This document shows, in pieces, positions 51,795 to 61,519 of a stretch of DNA of 64,000 nt. The notes beneath the pieces are model-generated. The model made no database searches. It saw nothing but the letters and a program-made list of their open reading frames with translations, and was not told the origin of the DNA. A program made the position numbers and the translations under genes. Numbering within the stretch: the stretch's first letter is position 1; each line of letters opens with the position of its first letter. The DNA comes from Nitrospirota bacterium (lineage in GTDB: Bacteria; Nitrospirota; Nitrospiria; Nitrospirales; Nitrospiraceae): NCBI GenBank assembly GCA_040757595.1, contig JBFLWP010000009.1, positions 12,430-76,429 on the forward strand. Direction: 5' to 3'.

Positions 51795-52940
51795 CTACCC
51801 GGGCGGCGGGACGACCCGAGCGGTCACCCTCGTGCCGGACCGCAACTCGTCGGTGCCGCGAAGCACCACCTGATCGCCGGCCTTGAGGTCGCCGAAGACT
51901 TCCACGAGACTGCCCGACGGTTGCCCCCGCCGCACGGTCACCCACTCCGCCTTCCCGTCGCGGATCAGGATGACGAAGGTCAGCTCGGTCGTGGTGACGA
52001 CGGCTTTGGCCGGGACGAACAGGCTCGGGCGAGAGCGGCGGACCGGCCACTCCACTTCCGGGAACATCCCCGGGGCCAGGCGCTCAGAGGGATTGGCCAC
52101 GTCCAACTCGACCGGCATCGTGCGCGTCTTGACGTCCACCGATTGGGCGATCCGGGCGATCGTGCCCCGGAAGGTCTCGGCCGGATAGGCCGGCACGGTG
52201 AAGGGAACCGTCTCGCCCGGCGCGAGGCCGCCGACGTAGGCCTCCGGGACGGGGACCATGAGGCGGAGATGCGAGGTCTGCTCGACGTGCAGCATGTGCT
52301 CGGTGCCCCCCGGCCCGCCTCCTTGAGGCCCGACCAGCGCGCCCGGATGCATGTGTCGCTCGGTGACGACACCGTCGAAGGGCGCGGCGATGATCAGGTA
52401 TCCCTCCATCTCCTTGAGGGTCCTCACCCGGGCCCGATCCGCTTCCACGGTCTTCTGCGAGACCTCCAGGTCGTTGGGCGCGACCACGCCCGGCGTGGCC
52501 GAGGCGGTGCGCAGCCGCTCGTAGGTGACCTGGTCCGCATGGAGCTTCGCCTCGGCCTCCAGGCGCTGCGTCGTGAGCTCGGGGGCGACCAGACGCACGA
52601 GCACCTCTCCCTTTTTGACCCGCGAGCCCCGATCCACGCCGATCCACTCGATGATCCCCGTCACCTTCGGGTAGAGGTCTACGCTGAGGAACGGCTGCAG
52701 CTCACCGGGCAGGCGGACCGTCCGGTTCAACGTCTGCTCGACGACGGGCACCACCTCCACGACCGGCTCGCCGTCCGGCTGCGGCCTGGCCGGCGGCGTC
52801 TCCTGTCGGACCGCGGGCGCGGACGGCGGCTCCCCGGATGGCTTGGCGGTGGAGTCCCCGTCCCTGCGCAGCACGAGCAGGAGTGCGACGATAAGGAACA
52901 GGCCCACGGCGACGCCCGTGACGACTTGCACTCGGCTCAT
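51795..52940 (-). CDS. RND efflux periplasmic adaptor (HlyD/MFP family)
   Basis: 381 residues. N-terminal anchor helix ([19 protein letters not shown]), barrel-sandwich and lipoyl-like parts ([42 protein letters not shown]) and a helical hairpin (about 125-175). It links the inner-membrane pump to the outer channel. Last gene of the padR-tolC-RND-MFP operon; its start overlaps the pump's stop by four bases. Confidence 0.92.
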   Translation of the reverse strand: MSRVQVVTGVAVGLFLIVALLLVLRRDGDSTAKPSGEPPSAPAVRQETPPARPQPDGEPVVEVVPVVEQTLNRTVRLPGELQPFLSVDLYPKVTGIIEWIGVDRGSRVKKGEVLVRLVAPELTTQRLEAEAKLHADQVTYERLRTASATPGVVAPNDLEVSQKTVEADRARVRTLKEMEGYLIIAAPFDGVVTERHMHPGALVGPQGGGPGGTEHMLHVEQTSHLRLMVPVPEAYVGGLAPGETVPFTVPAYPAETFRGTIARIAQSVDVKTRTMPVELDVANPSERLAPGMFPEVEWPVRRSRPSLFVPAKAVVTTTELTFVILIRDGKAEWVTVRRGQPSGSLVEVFGDLKAGDQVVLRGTDELRSGTRVTARVVPPPG

Positions 52941-55900
52941 GATTCAGCGGCTCCTTCAACGGCCGACGGGCGTCCCGGCTCATCGTGATAGGCGCTCTGG
53001 GGATCGTCTGGGTCCAGGGACGGGGAGAAGGCCGAGGCTCGGCCCTTGATCAGCGTAAAGACGAGCGGGAGCACTGTCAGCGTCGCCACCGTCGCGGCGA
53101 GGAGCCCGCCGATGACGGCCCGGCCCAACGGGGCGGTCTGCTCGCCGCCCGTGCCGATGGCCATGGCCATCGGAACCATCCCCGCGATCATGGCCATGCT
53201 GGTCATGAGGATCGGCCGCAGCCGGCCCTTGGCGCCCTCGACCGCAGCCTCCGGCGCCGGAAGGTCCTCGCGCCGCCTCGTCTCCGCGAACGACACGAGC
53301 AGGATCGCGTTGGCGACGGCGACCCCCGTGGCCATGATCGCCCCGAGGAAGGACTGGACGTTGAGCGTCGTGTGGGTGAGCAGCAGGGCGACGAGGATGC
53401 CGACCAGCACGGCCGGCATCGTGGACAGGACGACCAGCGCGTCGCGCAGGGACTGGAAGTTGGCCGCGAGCAGCAGGAAGATGACGGCGATCGCGAGCCC
53501 CAGCCCCGCCTTCAGCCCGTCCAGGGTCTGGCGCATCGGCGCCACCTGGCCGCGGACCGTCACGGTCACGCCGCGGGGCGGCTGTCCCAGGCGCGCGATC
53601 GCGGCCTCGACCCGGCGGGCCGCCCGGCCCAGGTCCTCGCCGGCCACGTTCGCGGTGACGGTCATCATCCGCTGCATGTTGTAGCGGGCGTACTCGCCGA
53701 TCATCGTGCCCTGGGCCACGTGGGCCACGTCCTGGATCAGCGGGCGGAGCGCGCCCGTCGGCATCGCGGGGATGTTCTGCACGTCCTCGAGGCTGGCCAT
53801 CTGGAACTGCGGAATCTCGATCTGGACCTGGTAGGCGTTCCCGGAGGTCGGATCCCGCCAGAAGATCGGCTGGACGAAGCGGCTGGAGGAGGTGGCCGAC
53901 ACGAGTGCGCGGGCGACGTCCGCCATGTTCACGCCCAGTTGCCCGGCCCGGACCCGGTCCACCGACACCTCCACCGTGGGATAATCCAGCGGCTGTCCGT
54001 ACTGGAGGTCCCGCAGAGTCTGAATCTGCCCCAGCTCCTGCATGAGCCGCTCGGCGTAGGCGCGGTTCGCCTCCAGCTTGGGCCCGCTGATCGCTACCTC
54101 GATCGCGGTGGGGGACCCCATGCTCATCGCCTGGCCCACGATGTCCCCGGCCTCGAAGGAGTAGCGCGTGCCCGGAATCAGCGCGGGCAGCTTCCGGCGC
54201 AGCCGCTCTTTCAACTCCTCGACCGCGATGCCGCTGTCCGGTTTCAAGGCCACGAGGAGGACCGCTTCGTGCGGCCCGCTGGTCCAGAGGTGGATCGTGT
54301 TCACGGGATAGCTGGCCGGCTGCACCCCGACGAAGCCTTGCGAGATCGAGACGTTCTCCGGGCCGGCCTCCGCCTTGATCGCCTCCAGCACCTGCCGAGC
54401 CAGGACCTCGGTCCGCTCGATCCTGGTCCCGTCCGGTGCGCGCAGCCGCAACTGGAACTGTCCCGTGTCCACCGCCGGAAACAGTTCCATCCCCATCCGG
54501 CCCGACAGCCAGACGATGACGAGCCCCGAAGCGACCAGGTACGCGCCCACCACCGGCCAGCGCCAGACGAGCAGCGTCCGGAGCAGGCGGCCGTAGGCGG
54601 CCTGGAAGGAGGCGAACGAGAGCCGGCCCTCCGAGGGCGCGGCCCCGTGCTCGTGGCGCAACAGCCAGGTCGCGAGCACGGGCACGAACGTGCTGGCCAG
54701 CAGATACGAGGCCGCCATCGCGAACCCGACCGCGAGCGCGAGCGGCACGAAGAGGGCCTTGCCCACGCCCACCATGAAGAACGAGGGGATGAAGACGGCG
54801 AGCACGCTGAGCATGGCCACCAGCCGGGGCACGAGCACCTCGCGTCCCGCATCCAGCGCTGCCCGGGCTGGCGCCTGCCCCCGGGCCAGGTGGACGTGGA
54901 TGTTCTCGATCGCGACGGTGGACTCGTCCACGAGGACGCCCACGGCCAGGGCGAGCCCGCCGAGCGTCATGACGTTGATCGTCTGGCCGACCGCCCAAAG
55001 CGCGACGACGGCGGAGAGCAGCGCGAACGGGATCGTGAGCAGCACGATCAGGGCGCTCCGCCACTCCCGCAGGAAGAGCAGGACCATGAGCCCGGTCAGC
55101 ACGGCGCCGAGCGCCCCTTCGGTCACGAGCGACCGCACCGCGTTCTTGATGAAGACGGACTGGTCGAATTCGAAGCTGATCGCGATGTCCTCCGGGACCA
55201 GCGACTGGAACCGGGGAATCGCCTCCTTGACCCGGTTGACCACGGCCAGCGTGGAGGCGTCGGCCCGCTTGGTCACGGGGATGTAAACCGCCCGGTGCCC
55301 GTTGACCAGCGCGTAGGAGGTGAGGATGTCCGTGCCGTTCTCGACGTAGCCGATGTCGCGCAGGTACACGGTGGCGCCGGCGCCGGCCCGGATCGGGAGG
55401 TCGCCGAACTCGCGGACCGACGGGATCACGGCGTTGACCGACGCGATCGTCGTCAGGTCGCCGATCCGGACGTTGCCGGCCGGCGCCACCACGTTCCCCT
55501 TGTTCACCGCCTGCACGACCTCCTCCGGAGACATCCGGTAGGCGCGCATCCGCTCCGGGTCCACGTGGACGACGATCGTGCGGGCGTTTCCGCCGAAGGG
55601 CGGCGGCGCCGACACGCCGGGGAGGGTGGCGAACATGGGGCGGACTCGGAAGAGAGCCAGGTCCTGGATCTCCCCGAGGCTTCGCGTCTCGCTCCGGAAG
55701 ATGAGCGAGCCCACCGGCACGCTGCCCGCGTCGAAGCGCACGATGAAGGGCGGCACCGTGCCCGGAGGCATGAAGGCCCAGGAGCGGTTGACGTAGGCCA
55801 CGGTTTGGGCCAGGGCCTGGTTCATGTCCGTGCCGGGATGGAAGAACAGCTTGATCAGCGCAGCCCCCTGGACGGACTTGGACTCCACGTGCTCGATGCC

Positions 55901-56125
55901 GGTGATGTAAAGGAAGTGGTACTCGTAAAAGGACACGAGGTAGCCTTCCATCTGGGATGGGTCCATGCCGGAGTAGGGCTGGGCCACGTAGATTGCCGGC
56001 AGTCCCAGCTCGGGGAAAATGTCGATCGGCATCCGGGTGAGGGCCAGGGCACAGCAGAGCGCGATCGCCACCACCGCGACGAGCACCGTGATCGGGCGCC
56101 GCATGGCGCCGAGCATGAGCCACAT
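52937..56125 (-). CDS. RND efflux pump permease
   Basis: 1062 residues, full length for the family. Twelve membrane helices with two large periplasmic loops; the helix-4 region reads [14 protein letters not shown], with the conserved acidic proton-relay residue. [12 protein letters not shown] near residue 37 marks the family. It expels small molecules using the proton gradient; metal or drug specificity cannot be read from the sequence. Third gene of the operon, 3 bp after the channel gene. Confidence 0.93.
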   Translation of the reverse strand: MWLMLGAMRRPITVLVAVVAIALCCALALTRMPIDIFPELGLPAIYVAQPYSGMDPSQMEGYLVSFYEYHFLYITGIEHVESKSVQGAALIKLFFHPGTDMNQALAQTVAYVNRSWAFMPPGTVPPFIVRFDAGSVPVGSLIFRSETRSLGEIQDLALFRVRPMFATLPGVSAPPPFGGNARTIVVHVDPERMRAYRMSPEEVVQAVNKGNVVAPAGNVRIGDLTTIASVNAVIPSVREFGDLPIRAGAGATVYLRDIGYVENGTDILTSYALVNGHRAVYIPVTKRADASTLAVVNRVKEAIPRFQSLVPEDIAISFEFDQSVFIKNAVRSLVTEGALGAVLTGLMVLLFLREWRSALIVLLTIPFALLSAVVALWAVGQTINVMTLGGLALAVGVLVDESTVAIENIHVHLARGQAPARAALDAGREVLVPRLVAMLSVLAVFIPSFFMVGVGKALFVPLALAVGFAMAASYLLASTFVPVLATWLLRHEHGAAPSEGRLSFASFQAAYGRLLRTLLVWRWPVVGAYLVASGLVIVWLSGRMGMELFPAVDTGQFQLRLRAPDGTRIERTEVLARQVLEAIKAEAGPENVSISQGFVGVQPASYPVNTIHLWTSGPHEAVLLVALKPDSGIAVEELKERLRRKLPALIPGTRYSFEAGDIVGQAMSMGSPTAIEVAISGPKLEANRAYAERLMQELGQIQTLRDLQYGQPLDYPTVEVSVDRVRAGQLGVNMADVARALVSATSSSRFVQPIFWRDPTSGNAYQVQIEIPQFQMASLEDVQNIPAMPTGALRPLIQDVAHVAQGTMIGEYARYNMQRMMTVTANVAGEDLGRAARRVEAAIARLGQPPRGVTVTVRGQVAPMRQTLDGLKAGLGLAIAVIFLLLAANFQSLRDALVVLSTMPAVLVGILVALLLTHTTLNVQSFLGAIMATGVAVANAILLVSFAETRRREDLPAPEAAVEGAKGRLRPILMTSMAMIAGMVPMAMAIGTGGEQTAPLGRAVIGGLLAATVATLTVLPLVFTLIKGRASAFSPSLDPDDPQSAYHDEPGRPSAVEGAAES

Positions 56126-56128
56126 GGG

Positions 56129-57562
56129 TTACTTCCCCCTCGCGGCGGCCGTCCGCACCAGGTCCAGGAACGGTCCCAGATCGCCCCGCGCGCCGGCGAA
56201 CCCCAGGAGCGAGCGCCAGACCCCCAGGCGCGCCAGGGCATCGTCAATGGAGGCCTGCACGACCAGTTGCTGGGCCTCGGCCACCTCGACCACCGTCGCC
56301 AGCCCCGACTGGTAGCGGGCCCGCGCCTGCGACTCGGTGTCGCGGGCCGCGGCGAGCTGGATCGGCGTGTTCTCGGCCACCCGGCGAGCGCCCATGACCG
56401 TCGCAGCGGCTTTCTGATGCTTGCCGGTCAGGGCTTGGAGCACCTGCTCGTAGATCGCGAGCTCGGCCTGCTCGTTCTGCTGCTCGGCGAGGCGTTTCGC
56501 GCGGATCGAAGCGAAGTCCATCAGGGAGAAATTCACCTCCAGCCCCGCGGCCCAATTGGGGACGTCCGGGAACATCCCGCTGGCGCCAGGCCTCGGGGTG
56601 CCGCTCCGGTCCCAATTGCTCCCGCGGCTGAAGAAGATCCCGAGGAGGTCGAACCGCGGGACCCAGGCCCGGTCCAACGCGTCCTTCCGCTTCCCGTAGA
56701 CGTCCGCCGCCGCCTTCTGGGCCGTGGCCCAGGGATGGGCCCAAGGGGCCGGGTCTGGCAGCGTGCGGGCCTCCGGCAGGCTCAGCAACGGGTCCGTCTG
56801 CACCTCGACCGGATACCCGGCCAGGCCCATGACTTCGGCGAGCGTCGCCTTGGCCACGTCCGCCGCCTGCTCGGCCTGGATCAACTGCGTGCGCGCCATG
56901 GCCAGCTCGGCCTGGGCGCGCGACGCGTCCACGCCGGGCCTCAGCCCGCTCTTGACCAGGACGCCGACGGTGTTGGCGAAGACCTGCCGCCGCTCCACGT
57001 TCGCCTTCATCGCCTCCACGGTCTGCTGCGCCATCAGGAGCCCGAAAAACGCGTCCCCGACGTTCAGCCCCACGTCGAGCTGCGTGACGGCCAGGCCCAA
57101 CGCCTGCTGCCGCTCGACGGCGCGCGCCGAATCCACGTTCGCCGCCCGCAGGCCGAAGTCGAACGGCTCCCAGGCCGCCGCGGTGCCGGCCGCGCTGCCC
57201 CAGGCACCCCGATAGGAAATAGAATCACCCTGGCGGCCCCAGATGGGGGGCGTGTAGGGAGTCATGAAGAACAGACCGGACTCCTTGTTGAAGGTGGCCA
57301 TGTTCTCCTGGATGCCCATTTCCACCCGCGGGAGGTAGGCCGTGCGCGCCAGGTCGATTCCGGCCCTGGCCGAAGCGATCCGTGCGACCGAGGCGCGAAT
57401 GGACGGGTAGTGATCGAGCCCGTACTGGATGGCCTGATCCACCGCGAGCGGCGAGGGAGGCAGCTCAGGCGGCTGGGCGCTCGCAAGACCGGCCTCGGCC
57501 CACCGGACGAACGCGAGCAGGGCCATCACCAGCGCGACCGGCTGACTCACGATCCGCTCCAT
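56129..57562 (-). CDS. TolC-family outer-membrane efflux protein
   Basis: 477 residues with a signal peptide (about 1-29). Two repeats of long helices with strands between them, as in TolC (ALRxxxDxA-like segments: LDVGLNVGDAFFGLLMAQQTV, ARYQSGLATVVEVAEAQQLV). It forms the exit duct for the pump encoded downstream. Starts 3 bp after the regulator gene. Confidence 0.9.
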   Translation of the reverse strand: MERIVSQPVALVMALLAFVRWAEAGLASAQPPELPPSPLAVDQAIQYGLDHYPSIRASVARIASARAGIDLARTAYLPRVEMGIQENMATFNKESGLFFMTPYTPPIWGRQGDSISYRGAWGSAAGTAAAWEPFDFGLRAANVDSARAVERQQALGLAVTQLDVGLNVGDAFFGLLMAQQTVEAMKANVERRQVFANTVGVLVKSGLRPGVDASRAQAELAMARTQLIQAEQAADVAKATLAEVMGLAGYPVEVQTDPLLSLPEARTLPDPAPWAHPWATAQKAAADVYGKRKDALDRAWVPRFDLLGIFFSRGSNWDRSGTPRPGASGMFPDVPNWAAGLEVNFSLMDFASIRAKRLAEQQNEQAELAIYEQVLQALTGKHQKAAATVMGARRVAENTPIQLAAARDTESQARARYQSGLATVVEVAEAQQLVVQASIDDALARLGVWRSLLGFAGARGDLGPFLDLVRTAAARGK

Positions 57563-57565
57563 CCG

Positions 57566-57964
57566 TCAGGCTCCGCGCCGGGCATGGCGATCCTCCAGCA
57601 CCTCCTCGACCAGCTCCTTGATCTGCTTCCGGGCCTGCCCGAGGGCCCAGCGGCCCGTCGCCGTGATCCGGTAGCACTTCCGCCGGCGGCCGGCGTGCAG
57701 CTCCGACGCGCACCGCAAGTAGCCCTCGGCCTCGAGCCCGTGGAGCATCGGGTACAGCGTGCCGGGGCTGAGCCGGTACCCGTGCCGGGCCAATTCCTCG
57801 GACAGGTCCACGCCGCAAACCGACTCGGAGGCCGCGTGATAGAGGATGTGGGTCCGCACGAACCCCAGGAAGAGCTGCCGCATCAGACGTTCGGCCAGAC
57901 GGGACCGGGCCTGGCCGTCAGCTTCAACCGAAGAACGCGCCGACGGGTTCGCCGCACGTGCCAT
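57566..57964 (-). CDS. PadR-family transcriptional regulator
   Basis: 132 residues. Winged helix typical of PadR: YRLSPGTLYPMLHGLEAEGYL, then the wing and KCYRITATGRWALGQARKQI with a C-terminal dimerisation helix. First gene of the efflux operon, so it probably represses the operon and itself. AAGGAGG is six bases before the ATG, and a perfect palindrome overlaps the promoter. The first 25 residues are loosely conserved. Confidence 0.9.
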   Translation of the reverse strand: MARAANPSARSSVEADGQARSRLAERLMRQLFLGFVRTHILYHAASESVCGVDLSEELARHGYRLSPGTLYPMLHGLEAEGYLRCASELHAGRRRKCYRITATGRWALGQARKQIKELVEEVLEDRHARRGA

Positions 57965-57992
57965 GGGCCGCCTCCTTGATTACGATCACCGA

Positions 57993-58033
57993 TATCGAAT
58001 TGCGATACTAAAGGCCGATATTTCAAATGTCAA
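57993..58033 (-). promoter_or_regulatory. Promoter and PadR operator of the efflux operon
   Basis: On the minus strand TTGACA (58028-58033) and TAGTAT (58005-58010) have a 17-bp spacer. The perfect palindrome TATCG-N5-CGATA (57993-58007) overlaps the -10 box and start site, where a bound repressor would block transcription. Confidence 0.75.
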
Positions 58034-58110
58034 CCTTTTTGAGCCGGCCTCCTGAAGGATCGAGACCCGAGTCTGCCGAGCTCGGGGCGAAGGACGGAGA
58101 GGGAACTGTC

Positions 58111-58452
58111 TCAGGAGAGAAAGGCCTCGAGGAGAGAGCGGTAGTCGGCGGGCAGGTCGGCCCGGCCGGATCGGGCGAGGCCGGCGATGATGCCGCGATG
58201 TTTCTGGTGCAGGCCGGACTCGACGAAGGCGTCGCGGAAGCGACTCCACTTGAGCGCCGGGTCGGCGGCCAAGCGGGCGCGCTCCGTCGGCGGCAGCCCG
58301 TTCAAGGTGGCGGACAGCCGGGCCACCGCCTTCTCGACGCTGTGATAGGGCGGGGCCAGCTTCAAGCGGGCGTAGAAGACCTCCAGATGCCGACGGAACT
58401 CGGCGCACAGCCGCAGCACGTCGTCCGAGCCCGGTTTTTCAATTGTGGCCAT
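58111..58452 (-). CDS. Hypothetical cytoplasmic protein
   Basis: 113 residues, helical, rich in arginine and leucine (FRRHLEVFYARLKL, GLHQKHRGIIAGLARSGRADL). No family recognised. GGAGG precedes the ATG by five bases. Divergent from suhB, which starts about 97 bp away. Confidence 0.6.
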   Translation of the reverse strand: MATIEKPGSDDVLRLCAEFRRHLEVFYARLKLAPPYHSVEKAVARLSATLNGLPPTERARLAADPALKWSRFRDAFVESGLHQKHRGIIAGLARSGRADLPADYRSLLEAFLS

Positions 58453-58548
58453 CCACGCCTCCGGGAGCCGCGCTCTGGACGATAGCGCAGCCGGGCTCGT
58501 TCCGGCAAGGGCGCCCTGGGTATGCAAAGAACATGGTATGATGCGCCC

Positions 58549-59358
58549 ATGCCGATTGCCGCGCTGCCTCCTCCTGCTCTGCGGGACCAGTTGAAGGCGA
58601 CCCTGCTCGAAGCGGCCAGGACCGCCGGAGCCGTCCTGACGGACTGTGCGCGAGCCGGGTTTCGCGTCGAGTACAAGGACACGGTGAACCTGGTCACCGA
58701 CGCGGACCGGCGCGCCGAGCAGGCCGTCGTGGACGCGATCCGCAAGGCCTGGCCGGATCACCAGATCCTGGCCGAGGAGCGGGGCATGGAGCGGGGCGCG
58801 GACGCAGCCTACCGGTGGGTGATTGATCCGCTGGACGGGACGACCAACTTCGCGCACGGGTTTCCGGCCTACTGCGTGTCCATCGGCCTGGAGTATCGGG
58901 GCGAGGTGATCCTCGGCGCGGTCCTCGACCCGACGCGCGACGAGCTGTTCGTGGGGGAGGCGGGCCGCGGGGCCTTCCTGAACGGGAAGCCGCTGCGGGT
59001 GTCCGCGACGCCGACCGTGAACGCCGCCTTGCTCGTGACGGGCTTCGCCTACGACATCCGCGAAAGCCCGGAGAACAACCTGGACCACTTTTCCCGCTTC
59101 GCCCTGCGGGCCCAGGGCGTGCGCCGGACCGGCGCGGCCGCGCTGGACCTGTGCTATGTGGCGGCCGGCCGCTTCGACGGTTTCTGGGAGCTGAAGCTGC
59201 AGCCGTGGGACACGGCCGCCGGGCTCGTCATCCTGCGGGAAGCGGGAGGCCGCGCGACCGACTTCAAGGGCGAGCCCTACTCGATCTACGAACCTTCGAT
59301 CGTCGCCACCAACGGCCTGATCCACGAGGCCATGCTGAAGATCCTCGCCAAGGCCTGA
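58549..59358 (+). CDS. suhB: Inositol monophosphatase family protein
   Basis: 269 residues. The metal-binding motifs DPLDGTTNFAHG and WDTAAGLVILREAGG are intact, and LAEERG supplies the third metal ligand. It removes phosphate from myo-inositol-1-phosphate or related substrates; E. coli SuhB also works with NusB in rRNA transcription. The ATG at 58549 is used because TATGAT (58536-58541, preceded by TG) is 7 bases before it, so the message looks leaderless; an ATG at 58522 is upstream of the -10 box. Confidence 0.88.
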   Translation: MPIAALPPPALRDQLKATLLEAARTAGAVLTDCARAGFRVEYKDTVNLVTDADRRAEQAVVDAIRKAWPDHQILAEERGMERGADAAYRWVIDPLDGTTNFAHGFPAYCVSIGLEYRGEVILGAVLDPTRDELFVGEAGRGAFLNGKPLRVSATPTVNAALLVTGFAYDIRESPENNLDHFSRFALRAQGVRRTGAAALDLCYVAAGRFDGFWELKLQPWDTAAGLVILREAGGRATDFKGEPYSIYEPSIVATNGLIHEAMLKILAKA

Positions 59359-59438
59359 CCGGCCACGCTCCTCGTTCCCTTGGGCTCCGCCGATGCGGTA
59401 TGATGGGAGCCCGATTCGAGAACCGGAGGAAACAAGAC

Positions 59439-59729
59439 ATGGCACGCCAGGCCCCCCCGTCAGGTCCGCCGCCCGAAGGCCAGCCCGGCAACGGCGGGCC
59501 GGCTCCCGAAGGCCGCGCGCGGGAAATCGAGCTGCTCAAGGTCGTGGTGACGCGGAACGGCCAGCAGGTGAGCGCCCAGTGGGCGATCCATCCCCTGATG
59601 AAGCGGGACCTGCTGCCGCAGGAATGGCAGGAGCTCTCGGAGCTGATGGCCAAGGCCACCGGCCTCGTGGGAAGCCGCTTCGCGCAAGTGCTCGCCGAGG
59701 CCGAGCCGGACCGTCCGGGTACCGCCTAA
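59439..59729 (+). CDS. Small hypothetical protein
   Basis: 96 residues: a proline/glycine-rich first 27, then a compact helical part (EIELLKVVVTRNGQQVSAQW, PLMKRDLLPQEWQELSELM). No family recognised. GGAGGA lies 7 bases before the ATG, and TATGAT at 59399 could be its -10 box. Confidence 0.6.
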   Translation: MARQAPPSGPPPEGQPGNGGPAPEGRAREIELLKVVVTRNGQQVSAQWAIHPLMKRDLLPQEWQELSELMAKATGLVGSRFAQVLAEAEPDRPGTA

Positions 59730-59730
59730 C

Positions 59731-59830
59731 GGTGATGGGTGAAGGGTGATTCGTGACGGGTGACCGGAGACCGTCCACCTCGACCATCATCGCTTACTCA
59801 TCACCCATCATGCGTCACTCATCACGTAGG
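59731..59830 (+). repeat. Paired heptamer array
   Basis: Left: GGTGATG, GGTGAAG, GGTGATT, CGTGACG, GGTGACC (59731-59765). Right: ACTCATC, ACCCATC, ATGCGTC, ACTCATC, ACGTAGG (59796-59830). The right half is nearly the complement of the left. The ribosome site of the next gene is in its last unit. Confidence 0.7.
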
Positions 59831-59838
59831 AGTTCTAT

Positions 59839-60171
59839 ATGGAGACCTATTACCATCCGGCCGATCTCGGCAAGTTCGCCGACATGGGGAAGGGCAACAA
59901 GGACCTGTGGGACAAGTTCCAGAGCTATTATTCCGCCGTCTTCGCCGAGGGGGCGCTGACCGAGCGGGAGAAGGCCCTGATCGCGCTGGGCGTCGCCCAC
60001 GCGGTGCAGTGTCCCTACTGCATCGACGCCTACACGCAGGCCTGTCTGGAAAAGGGGTCCAACGTCGAGGAGATGACCGAGGCGGTCCACGTGGCCTGCG
60101 CGCTCCGCGGCGGCGCCTCGCTCGTCCACGGCGTCCAGATGCGCAACGTGGCCGAGAGGCTGTCGATGTAG
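59839..60171 (+). CDS. AhpD-like protein, arsenosugar-biosynthesis-associated type
   Basis: 110 residues, carboxymuconolactone decarboxylase/AhpD fold. The redox site CPYCIDAYTQACLEKG has the CxxC, and YYHPADLGKFADMGKG plus RGGASLVHGVQM match the subgroup encoded beside the arsenosugar/selenium radical SAM gene (arsS). No radical SAM partner is next to it here, so it is an orphan in this window. Likely a peroxidase or thiol oxidoreductase. Confidence 0.78.
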   Translation: METYYHPADLGKFADMGKGNKDLWDKFQSYYSAVFAEGALTEREKALIALGVAHAVQCPYCIDAYTQACLEKGSNVEEMTEAVHVACALRGGASLVHGVQMRNVAERLSM

Positions 60172-60841
60172 AAGCGGGGAACGCGCGGCTGACAAACGGC
60201 GGATAGCTCCGGCGTCGGCATGAATCTGAACAGAACGTCGAGCGGGTCCTGTCGCGGCGAGCACCCCCGCCGTCCTCGCTCCACCCATCCCCCCGTGGGA
60301 GTCGCTTCGCAGTGTGGCATTTCGCGGGTGCTTTGTGACCGTGCGAGATGACAACCATTTGGCTGTTCGCCCCTTCCGCTGCGGGCGGCGGGGGCCCTGC
60401 TCGCCGCGCCACCCGCTCTGCCAGCCGCCAAAAAAGGAAGTGAGAACGGGCAACAGGCCGCTCACAAGCCTGTTGCCCGTTCTCACCACAGATGGTATCC
60501 CACCACTCTGCCGAGTCTTCGCTGAATTGCAGACACATCCTGCAAGTTGACACACAGCTTCACACAGAGTAGCGGTCCCTGTGTTTCCCTTCTGACCGCC
60601 TCCGACCAGCCCATGGGCTAATATCTGGATACACCGCTCGGCTTTGCCGTCTATCCCAGCCCGCGCCATCTTGACAAAGCCACACAAGGGGCGGATATTG
60701 CGGACGTTTCCAGGATGGACGCTTGGGATATGGAACGAGATAAACCGCGCGTGTATCGCAGGACCTAAGCGGTTCACTTATTAGTTAGCAAGACAAGGCA
60801 AAACGCCGATGCCGCGATGGCTGCCCTGGTGGGTGTAGACG
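60172..60841. other. 670-bp region without a gene
   Basis: No frame on either strand has protein-like codon use. It contains the perfect inverted repeat at 60439-60485, a TTGACA at 60547 with only a poor -10 box, and a GTTAGCA at 60784 that resembles the recombination core of an integron site and could be the left edge of the cassette array. Confidence 0.5.
60439..60485 (-). repeat. Perfect 19-bp inverted repeat, terminator-like on the minus strand
   Basis: Arms 60439-60457 and 60467-60485 match base for base around a 9-base loop. Read on the minus strand the stem is followed by TTCCTTTTTT, so it could stop transcription entering from the cassette side. Confidence 0.65.
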
Positions 60842-61417
60842 ATGGCGAGTTCGAATCCGCTTAGAGTCCTGACCGCGAACCACGAGATCAGGTTCAATGC
60901 GGTTCTCGACCACTGGACCGGAGTCGGCGACTTTCACGCGGCCGGGTATCGACAGGCGGCGGAGACACTGCTCCACCGATTCCTCACCGATCCCGATGGA
61001 ACCGCGGGCGAACGGGACAGTGTCGTACTTCCAATACTCTTCCTCTTTCGGCACTATCTTGAACTCCGCTTCAAGGATATCATCGTCTACGGTCAGGTGC
61101 TGTCGGATGAACGAGCCCAATGGCGACGCGGACACGATCTTGACCGCCTCTGGGCGGAAGTCCAGCGGCTGTGCAGCGCCATCTACGGGTCTCCGGCCCC
61201 AGCGGAATTCGCCACCATCGCAGAGTGCGTCAGCGACCTGCACCAGATCGATCCAAACTCGGAAAGCTTTCGCTATGGCCGTGATTGCAACGACCGTCCG
61301 ATCTTCGAACACCTGGTTATCGGTCTCAAGGCGCTCAGCGCAACGATCACGTCGATTGGCGATTGTCTCGACGGAATCAGTATGGACCTGTGGGGGAGAG
61401 TCCAGAACCGAGCGTGA
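60842..61417 (+). CDS. Cassette protein, HEPN-like
   Basis: 191 residues, helical. FLFRHYLELRFKDIIVYG followed by GHDLDRLWAEVQRL has the layout of HEPN-type helical proteins, though the RxxxxH RNase motif is not clear. Function unknown; HEPN proteins often serve in defence or toxin systems. First gene of the cassette array; its attC-like site begins 24 bases after the stop. Confidence 0.55.
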   Translation: MASSNPLRVLTANHEIRFNAVLDHWTGVGDFHAAGYRQAAETLLHRFLTDPDGTAGERDSVVLPILFLFRHYLELRFKDIIVYGQVLSDERAQWRRGHDLDRLWAEVQRLCSAIYGSPAPAEFATIAECVSDLHQIDPNSESFRYGRDCNDRPIFEHLVIGLKALSATITSIGDCLDGISMDLWGRVQNRA

Positions 61418-61441
61418 CAGTGCGTACGAAGACGCGGGGCA

Positions 61442-61499
61442 TGCTAACTACAGGATTCACCCGACGGCCTCCCGCCGCGGGTGATCCTGCGCGTTGGAC
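61442..61499 (+). other. attC-like recombination site A
   Basis: R'' TGCTAAC and R' GTTGGAC bound the site. Inside, CAGGATTCACCCG (61451-61463) pairs with CGGGTGATCCTG (61478-61489) leaving one unpaired T, the extrahelical base that marks the strand an integrase uses. Confidence 0.6.
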
Positions 61500-61519
61500 G
61501 CCACGAGGCTGTCGCATAC

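Noticed and set aside
52985-57979. 1664-codon open frame on the plus strand
   Set aside because: It is antisense to the whole efflux operon, whose four genes have clear family motifs. High GC keeps the opposite strand free of stops.
60784-60790. GTTAGCA as a definite attI or fourth attC core
   Set aside because: Only the 7-base core fits; no inverted boxes were found to its left, so it is kept as a possibility only.
60842-60870. tRNA-like TTCGAATC loop
   Set aside because: The flanking bases do not pair as a T-arm and no acceptor or anticodon stem fits; it is the start of a coding frame.
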